Shown here in pieces: positions 7,926 to 15,805 of a stretch of DNA of 64,000 nt. The DNA comes from Chitinophaga polysaccharea (GTDB lineage: Bacteria > Bacteroidota > Bacteroidia > Chitinophagales > Chitinophagaceae). The notes under the pieces are model-generated. The model did no database searches. It was given only the letters and a program-made list of their open reading frames with translations, and had not been told where the DNA came from. Position 1 is the first letter of the stretch; each line of letters begins with the position of its first letter. The position numbers and the translations under genes are program-made. The stretch spans positions 62,001-126,000 of the forward strand of contig NZ_VIWO01000002.1 in the NCBI RefSeq assembly GCF_007829335.1. The letters run 5' to 3'.

Positions 7926-8765
7926 TTATGGATGTGTAACAAATACGGGGATATTGGTGGTACGCAATATGCTGTCAGCATCACTACGATGGAAAAAGCG
8001 GGATATACCACTTCTGCCAAAGGCGCCATAGGTAACAATGCAATCATCTCTACGTATCAGCAAAGCCAGAAATTCAGTTGCGGGCTCTCCATTCAGGATG
8101 GCATAATCTACATGGGAGTAGTGAGCATCCAGGTAAGCTTTTAAATCCTTCTTAAATGGGATGGCAGCCTGGTCATTTTCTGTCACATACACCACCCTTA
8201 CTCGTGTATCGGCGTATTCGGGGAAGAGTAAAGTAAACTGCCTGATGGCATATATAGAAGAATAAGTTCCATTATAAGAGAATATTATTTCTTTAACAGG
8301 TACAGGTACATCTGGTAACACCATTACAGGACACTCGGCATCCGCCAGTATATCCTTCACAAACCGGGGCGGATTACTGTCAGACAGCGCAGCAAAAGAA
8401 GTACTGTTATTCACCAGTATAAGATCCGCATACCGGCTGGCATTCACGATTTCAGTAACTGGGGAGCTCACTGATTCTTTTACGATGATGTCAATATCGT
8501 CGTCGTCGCAAAGCTGGTGCAACTGTTTGATATTTTGGCTTATTTGCCATTGCAGGGCTACCCTCGCTTCAACGCTGATCTGGTTATACCCGATAACAGA
8601 AGGCTCAGGAAATACGCTTGCCGGCATGGTAACAATGCCTGATGTAAGATTGTCGAGGCAAATGACGGTAAGCTGGCTGTTGGTTTGCCGGGCAAAGTAT
8701 TTAAAGCTCCTAACCTGGTCGTCGGAGAAATGTAAAATATCAATAACGGCGATTACCTTTTTCAT
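7926..8765 (-). CDS. Universal stress protein, two USP domains
   Basis: The 279-residue protein is a tandem USP. The first domain (1-145) starts MKKVIAVIDILHFSDDQVRS and contains YADLILVNNST. The second (150-279) starts with EIIFSYNGTYSSIYAIRQF and ends with VTYGAFGRSGISRFFHRSDA then PVFVTHP. The G-A-F-G-R-S stretch sits where ATP-binding USPs carry G-x2-G-x9-G(S/T), but the second half of that signature is not preserved, so nucleotide binding is uncertain. USPs are cytoplasmic proteins induced by starvation, hypoxia or stress. The start is 11 bp after the stop of the next USP, so the two are co-transcribed, probably behind hsp20. Confidence 0.9.
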   Translation of the reverse strand: MKKVIAVIDILHFSDDQVRSFKYFARQTNSQLTVICLDNLTSGIVTMPASVFPEPSVIGYNQISVEARVALQWQISQNIKQLHQLCDDDDIDIIVKESVSSPVTEIVNASRYADLILVNNSTSFAALSDSNPPRFVKDILADAECPVMVLPDVPVPVKEIIFSYNGTYSSIYAIRQFTLLFPEYADTRVRVVYVTENDQAAIPFKKDLKAYLDAHYSHVDYAILNGEPATEFLALLIRRDDCIVTYGAFGRSGISRFFHRSDADSILRTTNIPVFVTHP

Positions 8766-8776
8766 AAAATTATTGA

Positions 8777-9610
8777 TTAATAATGTGCAATAAATACCGG
8801 CTGATTCACCAGGTCAATGATGGGTGCTGCCGGGTTAGGAAGTATGATTGTGGATAACAGCCCCCGTCCATATGCGCCCATTACAATAAATATTTTTTCT
8901 CTGCCAAAGAGATATTCCATTAGGGCGCCGCGTACATTGTCATCTTCAATCATCATCATCTCTACCTCATCATAATGTATATGCAACCATTCGTCAAAGA
9001 GATCGTTATATCCCTTCATTGGCCGGGCGGCTTCCGTAATTCCCAGCACAGTCACTTTTTTTTGACGCAGTGCCGGAAACAGGTGTGCAAATTGTTTGAT
9101 GGCGAACATGGATGACTTACTACCGTTGTAAGCGAATACTATTTCATCAATGCCATCAAATTCAGTTGGAGCGATAACAACGGGGCATTCAGATTTTTCC
9201 AACACTTCCCTGGCAAATGCGGTGGGCGTATTTTCCGTTTTCCATGAAAAACTGGTAGTCGCATCCATTACCAGTAAATCTGCGTACCGGCTTTCCCTTA
9301 TCACCTCAGCGGCAGGCATGCCTGTATTAATATGTATCTCGTAGGTGACGCCCCCGGTTGTACAGATGTTCTTGAATAAGGAAATGTTTTCTTCCCTATA
9401 CAGCTGCTTTTGTACATCCAGTGGGGTACCCGGAACAGGAGGGCAAACCGCCATTTCCTGCAGCGCTTCTCCCGACCGGAGTTCTACTTCCTGGTTTTCC
9501 AGGAAAACACCGGTTATTTTTGAGTGGGTGAGGTTGCCCAGGTAACAGGAAAAATCGAGGCATTGCCTGTTGAGCGCCACAGCATCTGAGATAAATAATA
9601 TCTTTTCCAT
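8777..9610 (-). CDS. Universal stress protein, two USP domains
   Basis: This 277-residue tandem USP starts MEKILFISDAVALNRQCLDF and has a second domain at about 145 (EIVFAYNGSKSSMFAIKQFA). It ends with GAYGRGLLSTIILPNPAAPI and PVFIAHY. The usual S-R-x-F-x-x-S stretch of its paralogues is replaced by STIILPNP, so the phosphate-binding loop has diverged most in this copy. It lies between hsp20 (60 bp upstream, with a hairpin in the gap) and another USP (11 bp downstream) on the minus strand. No promoter box of its own is seen, so it most likely depends on the hsp20 promoter. Confidence 0.9.
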   Translation of the reverse strand: MEKILFISDAVALNRQCLDFSCYLGNLTHSKITGVFLENQEVELRSGEALQEMAVCPPVPGTPLDVQKQLYREENISLFKNICTTGGVTYEIHINTGMPAAEVIRESRYADLLVMDATTSFSWKTENTPTAFAREVLEKSECPVVIAPTEFDGIDEIVFAYNGSKSSMFAIKQFAHLFPALRQKKVTVLGITEAARPMKGYNDLFDEWLHIHYDEVEMMMIEDDNVRGALMEYLFGREKIFIVMGAYGRGLLSTIILPNPAAPIIDLVNQPVFIAHY

Positions 9611-9628
9611 AAGAAAATTTTTGATAAT

Positions 9629-9661
9629 ATAAGTCCTGTCGGCATTGCCGACAGGACTTAT
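9629..9661 (-). terminator. 15-bp perfect hairpin between hsp20 and the USP pair
   Basis: Arms 9629-9643 and 9647-9661 are perfect reverse complements around a 3-nt loop (GTCCTGTCGGC ATT GCCGACAGGAC at the core). On the minus strand the hairpin is followed by ATTATCAAAAATTTTC, a weak U-tract. It may terminate hsp20 partly, or stabilise the hsp20 message end while letting some transcription into the two USP genes. Confidence 0.6.
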
Positions 9662-9669
9662 ATCACTTG

Positions 9670-10122
9670 TTACTTAACGGCAATCGCAATACTCTTCCCA
9701 TTTTTTTTGCTTTCTTCGTTTTTGGGTAGTTTCAATTTTAGGATGCCTTCTTCGTAGTGGGCGTCTATCTTATCTTTAGAGATGTTTTCAGGCACATTGA
9801 AACTACGTGAGAAGCTGCTGTAATTATATTCCTGCCTCCGGTACTTTTCATTTTTTTCTTCTTTTTTTTCTTCTTTTTCAGCGCTGATAGTCAGCATACT
9901 GCCTTCCAGCTGAATCTTAAAATCTTCTTTTTTCATACCAGGAACGGCTAACGATAGCTTATAGCTATCCTTGTCTTCTGTAACATTTACCGCAGGAACG
10001 GTAAGGGCATTGAAAGAGCTACCGTCATAGAAACTACCTACCCAATCTCTCCATGGTTTAACGAAGTCATCAAAAAATGATGTTTGCAGAGAAGCAGGTT
10101 TGCTTACTGATAATGTTGCCAT
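9670..10122 (-). CDS. hsp20: Hsp20/alpha-crystallin small heat-shock protein
   Basis: The 150-residue protein has an alpha-crystallin domain at about 45-140: KDSYKLSLAVPGMKKEDFKI, then SFSRSFNVPENI and YEEGILKLKLPK. It ends with the C-terminal IAIAV, the I-x-I motif that docks into neighbouring subunits. A Lys/Glu-rich loop (EKEEKKEEKNEKYRRQE) interrupts the domain. Small heat-shock proteins hold unfolding proteins as ATP-independent oligomers in the cytoplasm. An unusually good Shine-Dalgarno precedes the ATG, and two FNR-type boxes lie in the shared divergent promoter region. Confidence 0.95.
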   Translation of the reverse strand: MATLSVSKPASLQTSFFDDFVKPWRDWVGSFYDGSSFNALTVPAVNVTEDKDSYKLSLAVPGMKKEDFKIQLEGSMLTISAEKEEKKEEKNEKYRRQEYNYSSFSRSFNVPENISKDKIDAHYEEGILKLKLPKNEESKKNGKSIAIAVK

Positions 10123-10128
10123 AAGAAT

Positions 10129-10133
10129 CCTCC
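10129..10133 (-). promoter_or_regulatory. Shine-Dalgarno site of hsp20
   Basis: AAAGGAGGATTCTTATG on the minus strand places GGAGG six bases before the hsp20 ATG (10122). Most genes in this window lack such a site, as is usual in Bacteroidota, so this suggests especially strong translation. Confidence 0.7.
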
Positions 10134-10211
10134 TTTTATTTGGTTAAGAATAATAATGCTAAATTATTGTGTTGTACCTGCAGAAAAAATGATCGTTCTC
10201 AGTATGTTTAC

Positions 10212-10223
10212 TGATAGAAATCA
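10212..10223. promoter_or_regulatory. FNR-type box, hsp20 side
   Basis: TGATAGAAATCA is an exact TGAT-N4-ATCA FNR core. Its centre lies 95.5 bp before the hsp20 ATG and 96 bp before the divergent USP ATG. It pairs with a second box at 10261, so each divergent gene may have its own site. Confidence 0.6.
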
Positions 10224-10260
10224 CAAAAAGGCGATAGCTGCCGGAAATCATAGCTGGTAC

Positions 10261-10272
10261 TGACCTGCGTCA
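10261..10272. promoter_or_regulatory. FNR/CRP-type box, divergent USP side
   Basis: TGACCTGCGTCA has the TGA-N6-TCA core and shares TGACCTG with the box at 16240. Its centre is 47.5 bp before the ATG of the plus-strand USP. Confidence 0.55.
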
Positions 10273-10313
10273 TATTCCTTGGGCTGTTATGCGCTTATCT
10301 TTAAATAAAAAAG

Positions 10314-11123
10314 ATGGAAAAGATATTGCTGGTAATGTGTGGTGCAGCGCCCACAAAAAATGCATTGAATTTTGCTTGTTACCTGTCTGATATGACACGG
10401 TCTAAATTAGTCGGTTTTTTCTTTGAAACAGCCGTTTACACGCTGGAGCCGGAGTGGCAAGGGATAGAAGGCAACAGGGATAAAGAAATGCCACCGCAAG
10501 TAACTGAAATAAAAAGCTATATGCAAGGTTTTGAACAAACTTGCGAAACCCGTGGTATTCCTGTTTCTGTGAGGTACCTGGTAGATGATATCGCAGAAAG
10601 TATCATTGAAGAAAGCAAGTTTGCTGACCTGATCATTGCAGATGCTGCTATTTCTATTCACTCAAAAACACAGGAAAGTCCCTCACCATTGTTACAGCAT
10701 TTGCTGGTGGCTGCGCAGTGCCCCGTCATTATTGCGCCGTCTTCTTTTACGCCTATACACGAAGTAGTATACTGTTACGATGGTAGTGCATCGGCTGTAT
10801 TTGCGATGAAACAGCTCGCTTATCTCTTGCCTGAACTGGGCGAGTTCAGGGCTACTGTGGTACAGGTTAATGATGAAGATATCCCTGCAAATGAAAGAAA
10901 GCATATTACCAATTGGTTAAGCCGGCATTTTGAAAGCTCGGATATTGTTAACTTAAAGGGGAAATCAGAACAGGCGCTGTTTGATTTCCTGTTGAAAAAA
11001 CAAGACGCACTAGTGGTAATGGGCGCTTATGGGAGGAACATGGTATCCCGGTTATTCAGGCATAGTCATGCCGATCTGCTGATCAAGACATTGCCCTATC
11101 CTCTTTTTATTACACATTATTAG
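10314..11123 (+). CDS. Universal stress protein, two USP domains
   Basis: The 269-residue protein has a first USP domain (1-140; MEKILLVMCGAAPTKNALNF, FADLIIADAAIS). The second (145-269) begins EVVYCYDGSASAVFAMKQLA and closes with VVMGAYGRNMVSRLFRHSHA and PLFITHY. It is close in layout to the three other USPs of the island, suggesting local duplication. It is divergent from hsp20 and shares with it a 191-bp promoter region holding two FNR-type boxes. The PNPOx-like gene follows after 105 bp and may be partly co-transcribed. Confidence 0.92.
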   Translation: MEKILLVMCGAAPTKNALNFACYLSDMTRSKLVGFFFETAVYTLEPEWQGIEGNRDKEMPPQVTEIKSYMQGFEQTCETRGIPVSVRYLVDDIAESIIEESKFADLIIADAAISIHSKTQESPSPLLQHLLVAAQCPVIIAPSSFTPIHEVVYCYDGSASAVFAMKQLAYLLPELGEFRATVVQVNDEDIPANERKHITNWLSRHFESSDIVNLKGKSEQALFDFLLKKQDALVVMGAYGRNMVSRLFRHSHADLLIKTLPYPLFITHY

Positions 11124-11228
11124 TGTATTTTAAATGTTTTATTCATCCTGGTTTCTTTTTTAAAGGGACACTGATCTTATTATATAAGATGCTAATACAA
11201 TATCAATTTTAATATAAAAAATAATGCT

Positions 11229-11687
11229 ATGTTAGGCGAATTAAGTAATGAAGAAATAGACCAGGTTTTAGCCAATAATGTTACCGGCCGTATTGGATGT
11301 GCGGAAAACGGGAAGGTGTATATTGTGCCTATCAGTTATGCTTTTAATAATGCCTATATTATTGCGCATTCGAGGGAAGGCATGAAGATCGATATGATGC
11401 GGAAGCATCCACAGGTATGCTTCCAGGTAGATGAAATGACGGGACTGAGCAATTGGCGTAGTGTAGTACTATGGGGCGAATACGAAGAGATAACAGATCC
11501 TAAAGAAAAGTATTACGCCATGAAATTCCTGGTAAGCCGCCTGGCGCAATTGCCGGTAAGTGAAACGGCAGGTGTAGCACAGATGCATCAGGAGCTGCAG
11601 GCAGAAGAGAGTCCTGGGCATATTATCCGGCCGGTAGTATACCGGATCCGGATAAAAGAAAAAACCGGCAGATTTGAAAAAGCATAA
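11229..11687 (+). CDS. Pyridoxamine 5'-phosphate oxidase-like flavin-binding protein
   Basis: The 152-residue protein resembles the small PNPOx-like split-barrel family. It opens MLGELSNEEIDQVLANNVTG and continues RIGCAENGKVYIVPISYAFN, then AHSREGMKIDMMRKHPQVCF and SVVLWGEYEEI. Such proteins bind FMN, F420 or haem and often reduce small molecules or protect against redox stress; the cofactor cannot be read from the sequence. Related proteins occur in hypoxia regulons. A CTGATCTT half-site of the island's FNR-type box lies at 11171-11178, 55 bp upstream, without a matching second half. A hairpin overlaps the stop codon. Confidence 0.85.
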   Translation: MLGELSNEEIDQVLANNVTGRIGCAENGKVYIVPISYAFNNAYIIAHSREGMKIDMMRKHPQVCFQVDEMTGLSNWRSVVLWGEYEEITDPKEKYYAMKFLVSRLAQLPVSETAGVAQMHQELQAEESPGHIIRPVVYRIRIKEKTGRFEKA

Positions 11688-11699
11688 TCAATCTGCCGG
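11665..11699 (+). terminator. Hairpin across the stop of the PNPOx-like gene
   Basis: CCGGCAGATT (11665-11674) and AATCTGCCGG (11690-11699) form a 10-bp stem with a 15-nt loop that includes the end of the gene. The tail (CAATGGTTAATTT) is only weakly T-rich, so it may be a message-end stabiliser more than a terminator. Confidence 0.5.
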
Positions 11700-11796
11700 C
11701 AATGGTTAATTTGAGTTAAAGCAATTAAATTACAACAGGTAAATTAAGACTACTAGTTACCGGGGTATGGAGGTTATTATAATATTACAAATTATT

Positions 11797-11814
11797 GGCC
11801 GGCATTTGCCGGCC
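11797..11814. terminator. Intrinsic terminator between convergent genes
   Basis: GGCCGGCA and TGCCGGCC flank TT and are followed by TTATTTATG on the plus side and AATAATTTG on the minus side. It lies between the convergent PNPOx-like gene and the 133-residue hypothetical gene. Confidence 0.7.
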
Positions 11815-11826
11815 TTATTTATGATA

Positions 11827-12228
11827 TCAATCTTCGGTTTCCGGCTCTTCCGGTAAATTAAAAGTAGGATGCTTGGCTGGCCTCCCGGAGTTATTCAGCT
11901 CTTCCAGCGTCCATCCATCTGTGCCGGTAGTTTCCAGCCATACAGTGCCTGCTCTTCGTAGAATTTGTGCGCTCAGTCCATAGAGATAACTCAAATCATG
12001 TTCCACAGCAGCAGCAGTTCGGTAGTAGCTGATATCCAGCCATCCGAAGCTGTGGAGCATTCTTATTTTTTCAATGGGAGTATCAGGAGATATTTTCTCC
12101 TTTTGAGGGGAGCCTTCTCCCGCAGTATGTGGCCTCTTGAAGAATTCCAGTTTCAGGTAGGGATACATTACCTGGAACCTGTCCTGTATGTCCCTTATCA
12201 CAGCTTCTTCACTAATATAGATGTGCAT
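11827..12228 (-). CDS. Small protein of unknown function in the stress island
   Basis: From the ATG at 12228 the product is 133 residues (MHIYISEEAVIRDIQDRFQV...). An upstream ATG at 12267 would add a 13-residue hydrophobic extension and leave less room for a promoter. I do not recognise a named family. Features seen are an amphipathic N-terminal helix, a Lys/Pro/Ser-rich insertion (about 40-55), the motif SFGWLDISYYRTAAAVEHDL, and a disordered acidic tail ending PEEPETED. The SGRPAKHPTFNLPEE stretch resembles a peptide linker. It is divergent from the LOG-family gene, and an FNR-type box lies 61.5 bp before its ATG, so it is likely a member of the stress regulon. Confidence 0.75.
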   Translation of the reverse strand: MHIYISEEAVIRDIQDRFQVMYPYLKLEFFKRPHTAGEGSPQKEKISPDTPIEKIRMLHSFGWLDISYYRTAAAVEHDLSYLYGLSAQILRRAGTVWLETTGTDGWTLEELNNSGRPAKHPTFNLPEEPETED

Positions 12229-12283
12229 AACATGAACTTTTAATATCCAATACAAGTATACCATCATTTAGCCCGTCGGAAAA

Positions 12284-12295
12284 TGAGTATAATCA
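12284..12295. promoter_or_regulatory. FNR-type box between the 133-aa gene and the LOG gene
   Basis: TGAGTATAATCA carries the TGA-N6-TCA core with right half ATCA. Its centre is 61.5 bp from the minus-strand ATG (12228) and 77.5 bp from the plus-strand ATG at 12367. These spacings repeat those of the boxes at 16240 (62.5 bp) and 5354 (77.5 bp). Its position argues against translation starting at the ATG at 12283. Confidence 0.55.
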
Positions 12296-12366
12296 GCCTG
12301 TTATATGATAGCCATCATATACCTGAACAGCAGATAGTAGGAAATTGCTCTTCTAATATTTCAGGT

Positions 12367-13131
12367 ATGTCAATCACCCATCTAAACACGCAAATAGCCT
12401 CCACAGCGCAGGAGTTGCCGGGGCACGAAGAAAAGTATTTCCTGGAAGGCCCACGGTCCAGGACAAACGAATTTATTTTTTCTGTGAAAGTATTGATTGA
12501 ATTTATCCGCGGATTCAGGGTATTGCATTTTGCCGGACCTTGCATAGCCGTATTTGGATCGGCGCGGGTGAAACCCGGATCGGATTATTATGAAATGGGC
12601 CGGAAAGCCGGAGCCGGAATTGCCAGTTTAGGCTTCACCGTAATGACCGGGGGAGGCCCCGGCATGATGGAGGCTGCCAACCGTGGCGCCAGGGAAGCAG
12701 GAGGCAGATCGGTAGGATGTAACATTAGCCTGCCCCATGAACAAGCCGCCAATAAGTACCTGGACATGCAGTTTAACTGCAAATACTTTTTTGTCCGTAA
12801 GGTGCTTATGTTCAAATATTCCTATGGATTCATGATCTTACCAGGCGGTATAGGCACCCTGGATGAATTTTCTGAAGCGCTGACTTTGATACAAACCCAT
12901 AAAATCCTTAACTTTCCCCTGGTATTGATGAACCGCGACTATTGGGAACCGCTCATGCCTTTGTTTCATAAAATGATAGAACATGCTACCATAGTGCCGG
13001 AAGACCTGAAGTACCTATTGTTGACAGATTCTATTGACGAAGCAATGGCGCATTTTCGGAAATACGCAGTTGAAAAGTACCATATACAAAGGGGAAAGGA
13101 ATTTCGCCGATTGGTATTTTTGGGAGAATAA
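12367..13131 (+). CDS. LOG-family (TIGR00730) Rossmann-fold protein
   Basis: The protein is 254 residues from the ATG at 12367. The frame is open from an ATG at 12283, but that codon overlaps an FNR-type box and adds residues outside the conserved fold. The Rossmann core includes VFGSARVKPGSDYY, TVMTGGGPGMMEAANRG and LPGGIGTLDEF, the GGGxGxM and PGGxGTxxE signatures of the lysine-decarboxylase-like/LOG family. Some members are cytokinin-activating phosphoribohydrolases that cleave nucleoside 5'-monophosphates to base and ribose 5-phosphate. This longer version probably acts on a nucleotide, with substrate unknown. The sensor-kinase gene follows after 25 bp, so the LOG gene, kinase and regulator probably form one operon. 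Confidence 0.85.
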   Translation: MSITHLNTQIASTAQELPGHEEKYFLEGPRSRTNEFIFSVKVLIEFIRGFRVLHFAGPCIAVFGSARVKPGSDYYEMGRKAGAGIASLGFTVMTGGGPGMMEAANRGAREAGGRSVGCNISLPHEQAANKYLDMQFNCKYFFVRKVLMFKYSYGFMILPGGIGTLDEFSEALTLIQTHKILNFPLVLMNRDYWEPLMPLFHKMIEHATIVPEDLKYLLLTDSIDEAMAHFRKYAVEKYHIQRGKEFRRLVFLGE

Positions 13132-13156
13132 CAAACTTCATTTTTACATTGACATT

Positions 13157-14749
13157 ATGAGTCTATCTATTGGCGACCTGGATATAGATTTTCAGTTAAG
13201 CATATTTGCTGCAATATTGGAGAGTGTTCCCGGCCTTGTGGCCGTGAGGGAATTGGACAGCGGCAGGCTTATTTATATTAATAATACGGGTATCAAAATG
13301 CTGGGAACCGACGACTATCCGTCACTGGAACTCATCATGGATCAGAATCAGCTTGGGATGGCGCTTGCCTTGGAACAAAAAAACAGGACCGGCATAGCGG
13401 CGAAAGAACGGGAGCTTAAAAGCTTGACAGGCAAGACATTTAAGGGAGTCTGTGAGGAAATTTTACTAAAGCACCAGGGCAAAACTTATTGTTTTTTCAG
13501 GATAACAGATATTTTATCTGACCGGCACTACAAACAACAGCTTAGTAAAGAGTTAGCGCGGTTTGGGGCGCTATTTGATTATGCCAGCATCGGGATCCTC
13601 GTGGCGGATCAACAAGGTGAAATTGTGCTCGTTAACGACTTTGCATTACAACAATTTGGTTATGAACGGGAGATGCTATTGGGAAAGAAAGTGGAAATCC
13701 TGATTCCCCATCATGTTCGCCAGCGTCATGTGGGCCATCGGGAAAGATACAATGCCAACCCGCAAAGCCGGCCAATGGGTATTGGCCTGGATTTGTATGC
13801 TGTACACAGGGACGGAACCGAGTTCCCGGTAGAAATCAGCCTTAGTCACTATTCCAACGAAGAAGGGAACTTTGTCATTGCCTATATCAGCAACATCACG
13901 GAAAGAAAAAAAGCGGAAGAACGGCTGGAAAAAGTTTACAATGAACTGGAAAAGATGGTAGAGGACCGGACTACACAATTGCGCAAGGCATTAGAAGAAC
14001 TGGAAATTTCCAAGGAAGAATTAACGATTGCCCTGGGTAAGGAAAAAGAACTTGGCGACCTTAAATCGCGTTTTGTGTCGATGGCTTCCCATGAATTCCG
14101 TACCCCCCTGAGCACCATCCTTTCCTCGGCTTTCCTGGTAAAACACTATGATACAGATAAGGATCAACCTATACGGAATAAACATATTCAGCGTATCATC
14201 AGCAATGTAAGCCTGTTGACCGATACCCTCAATGATTTCCTGTCTGTGGGAAAGATTGAAGAAGGCAAAATCCAGGTAAGAGAAATCGAGTTTGATATAG
14301 AAGAGCATTTCAACACCATTATCCAGGAAATGCAGGGTATCATGAAAGAAAACCAGGTCATTGATTACCGGCACAACGGCGAACGCAGCCTGATCCTGGA
14401 CCCGTCGCTGATGAAGCATATTGTCATGAATTTGCTGGGCAATGCCATTAAATTCTCTCCATCCGGCAGCCCGATAGAAATCGAAACTGCCAAAACCGCT
14501 GAAGCCTTCAAACTGGTGGTAAAGGACAATGGGATTGGCATGTCTGAAGAAGACCAGCAACATCTTTTTGAGCGTTTCTATAGAGGCGGTAATGTTAGCA
14601 ACATCCAGGGGACGGGCCTGGGGTTACATATCGTTCAGCGGTATACGGAGATGATGAAAGGAAACATCCAATGTGAAAGTGAATTAAATAAAGGAACTAC
14701 CTTTACTATTATTTTCCCAGATAACCATGAAAATCTCCTGAGGACATGA
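13157..14749 (+). CDS. PAS-domain sensor histidine kinase
   Basis: From the ATG at 13157 the kinase has 530 residues. An in-frame upstream ATG at 13034 lies inside the preceding gene and is rejected. There are no membrane segments, so it should be cytoplasmic. Domains are a divergent PAS (about 15-130) and a second PAS (about 137-250; ASIGILVADQQGEIVLVNDF, HRDGTEFPVEISLS). Then come a coiled coil (250-300), HisKA with the phospho-acceptor His312 in ASHEFRTPLS, and HATPase_c with N (NLLGNAIKFS), G1 (DNGIGM) and G2 (GTGLGL) boxes. The second PAS carries RQRHVGHRERY, where FixL has its haem-ligand His, so gas or redox sensing is possible but unproven. It overlaps the regulator gene by ATGA. Confidence 0.92.
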   Translation: MSLSIGDLDIDFQLSIFAAILESVPGLVAVRELDSGRLIYINNTGIKMLGTDDYPSLELIMDQNQLGMALALEQKNRTGIAAKERELKSLTGKTFKGVCEEILLKHQGKTYCFFRITDILSDRHYKQQLSKELARFGALFDYASIGILVADQQGEIVLVNDFALQQFGYEREMLLGKKVEILIPHHVRQRHVGHRERYNANPQSRPMGIGLDLYAVHRDGTEFPVEISLSHYSNEEGNFVIAYISNITERKKAEERLEKVYNELEKMVEDRTTQLRKALEELEISKEELTIALGKEKELGDLKSRFVSMASHEFRTPLSTILSSAFLVKHYDTDKDQPIRNKHIQRIISNVSLLTDTLNDFLSVGKIEEGKIQVREIEFDIEEHFNTIIQEMQGIMKENQVIDYRHNGERSLILDPSLMKHIVMNLLGNAIKFSPSGSPIEIETAKTAEAFKLVVKDNGIGMSEEDQQHLFERFYRGGNVSNIQGTGLGLHIVQRYTEMMKGNIQCESELNKGTTFTIIFPDNHENLLRT

Positions 14750-15804
14750 AAAGAATATTGCTGATTGAAGACAACGATGAATTACGAGAGAATACGGTGG
14801 ATATCCTGGCCATTGCCGGGTACAGCGTATTAACAGCGAATAATGGTAAAACAGGGGTGGAAATGATCCTGCAACACCACCCCGACCTGATCATATGCGA
14901 CATTATGATGCCTGTACTGGATGGTTTTGGCGTTTTACACCTCATGCAGCAGCATGAAGAAGTAAAAGATACCCCATTCATTTTCCTGACGGCGAAAACG
15001 GAACGGGCAGATTTCAGGAAAGGCATGGGCATGGGAGCAGACGATTATATCACTAAGCCATTTACAGGAACAGAATTATGGGATGCCGTGGCTAACCGGC
15101 TTAGAAAGGCAGCTATCAGGAATCAGCAATTCTCCCCCAACCTCCAGGGCCTCAATAAATTAATGTACGAGGCAACCGGCAAGGAATCCCTGAAAGCGCT
15201 GGCAGAAGGCAGGAACATCGATAAGTACAAGAAAAAACAAGTGATCTATACAGAGGGGAATCATCCCTCGAGGCTGTTTTTTGTTCAGAAAGGTAAAGTC
15301 AAAACATGCAAAACCAATGACCTGGGCAAAGAACTGGTTACGGAAATTTATGGCGACGGCGACTTTTTGGGATATACCGCCTTACTGGAAGGATCCGTTT
15401 ATAAAGATACGGCAGTAGCCATGGAAGAAACCGAGATTGCCGTTATTCCCTTAAAGGACTTTGAAGAATTACTTCATAACAATTATGAAGTAGCCCTGCA
15501 ATTTATCCGCCTCCTGGCTAAAAATATAGCTTCCAGGGAACAGCAGCTGTTGGGGCTCGCCTATAATTCTCTCCGGAAAAAGGTAGCGGAGGCAATCATC
15601 AGTCTTCACAAAAAATACAACCCTAAGAATGAGCCTCCTTTTATCGTAAAAATAAGCCGGGAAAATCTGGCCAATATCGCAGGCACCGCCACAGAATCGT
15701 TGATCCGTACCTTAAGCGATTTTCGCGACGAACAATTGATAGATATTAAAGATGGCTCAGTCATCATCCTGGACGAAAAGAAGCTGGCCAACCTGCTGTA
15801 CTAG
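14746..15804 (+). CDS. Response regulator fused to CRP/FNR DNA-binding module
   Basis: The 352-residue protein joins a receiver domain (1-120) to a cyclic-nucleotide-binding-like barrel (about 145-250) and a CRP-type winged helix (about 265-345). The receiver has LLIEDND, phospho-acceptor Asp52 in CDIMMP, and Lys104 in ITKPF. The recognition helix reads TATESLIRTLSDF and keeps the Glu and Arg that CRP and FNR use to read the TGA half-site. It lacks the N-terminal cysteine cluster of FNR, so its signal should be phosphorylation by the kinase that overlaps it by ATGA. It is the best candidate to read the TGA-N6-TCA boxes of the island (inference). REC-CRP fusions are uncommon. Confidence 0.92.
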   Translation: MKRILLIEDNDELRENTVDILAIAGYSVLTANNGKTGVEMILQHHPDLIICDIMMPVLDGFGVLHLMQQHEEVKDTPFIFLTAKTERADFRKGMGMGADDYITKPFTGTELWDAVANRLRKAAIRNQQFSPNLQGLNKLMYEATGKESLKALAEGRNIDKYKKKQVIYTEGNHPSRLFFVQKGKVKTCKTNDLGKELVTEIYGDGDFLGYTALLEGSVYKDTAVAMEETEIAVIPLKDFEELLHNNYEVALQFIRLLAKNIASREQQLLGLAYNSLRKKVAEAIISLHKKYNPKNEPPFIVKISRENLANIAGTATESLIRTLSDFRDEQLIDIKDGSVIILDEKKLANLLY

Positions 15805-15805
15805 C

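Noticed and set aside
12229..12267. Upstream start of the 133-residue gene
   Set aside because: The 13-residue extension MMVYLYWILKVHV is not needed for the domain and lies in the promoter region behind the regulatory box.
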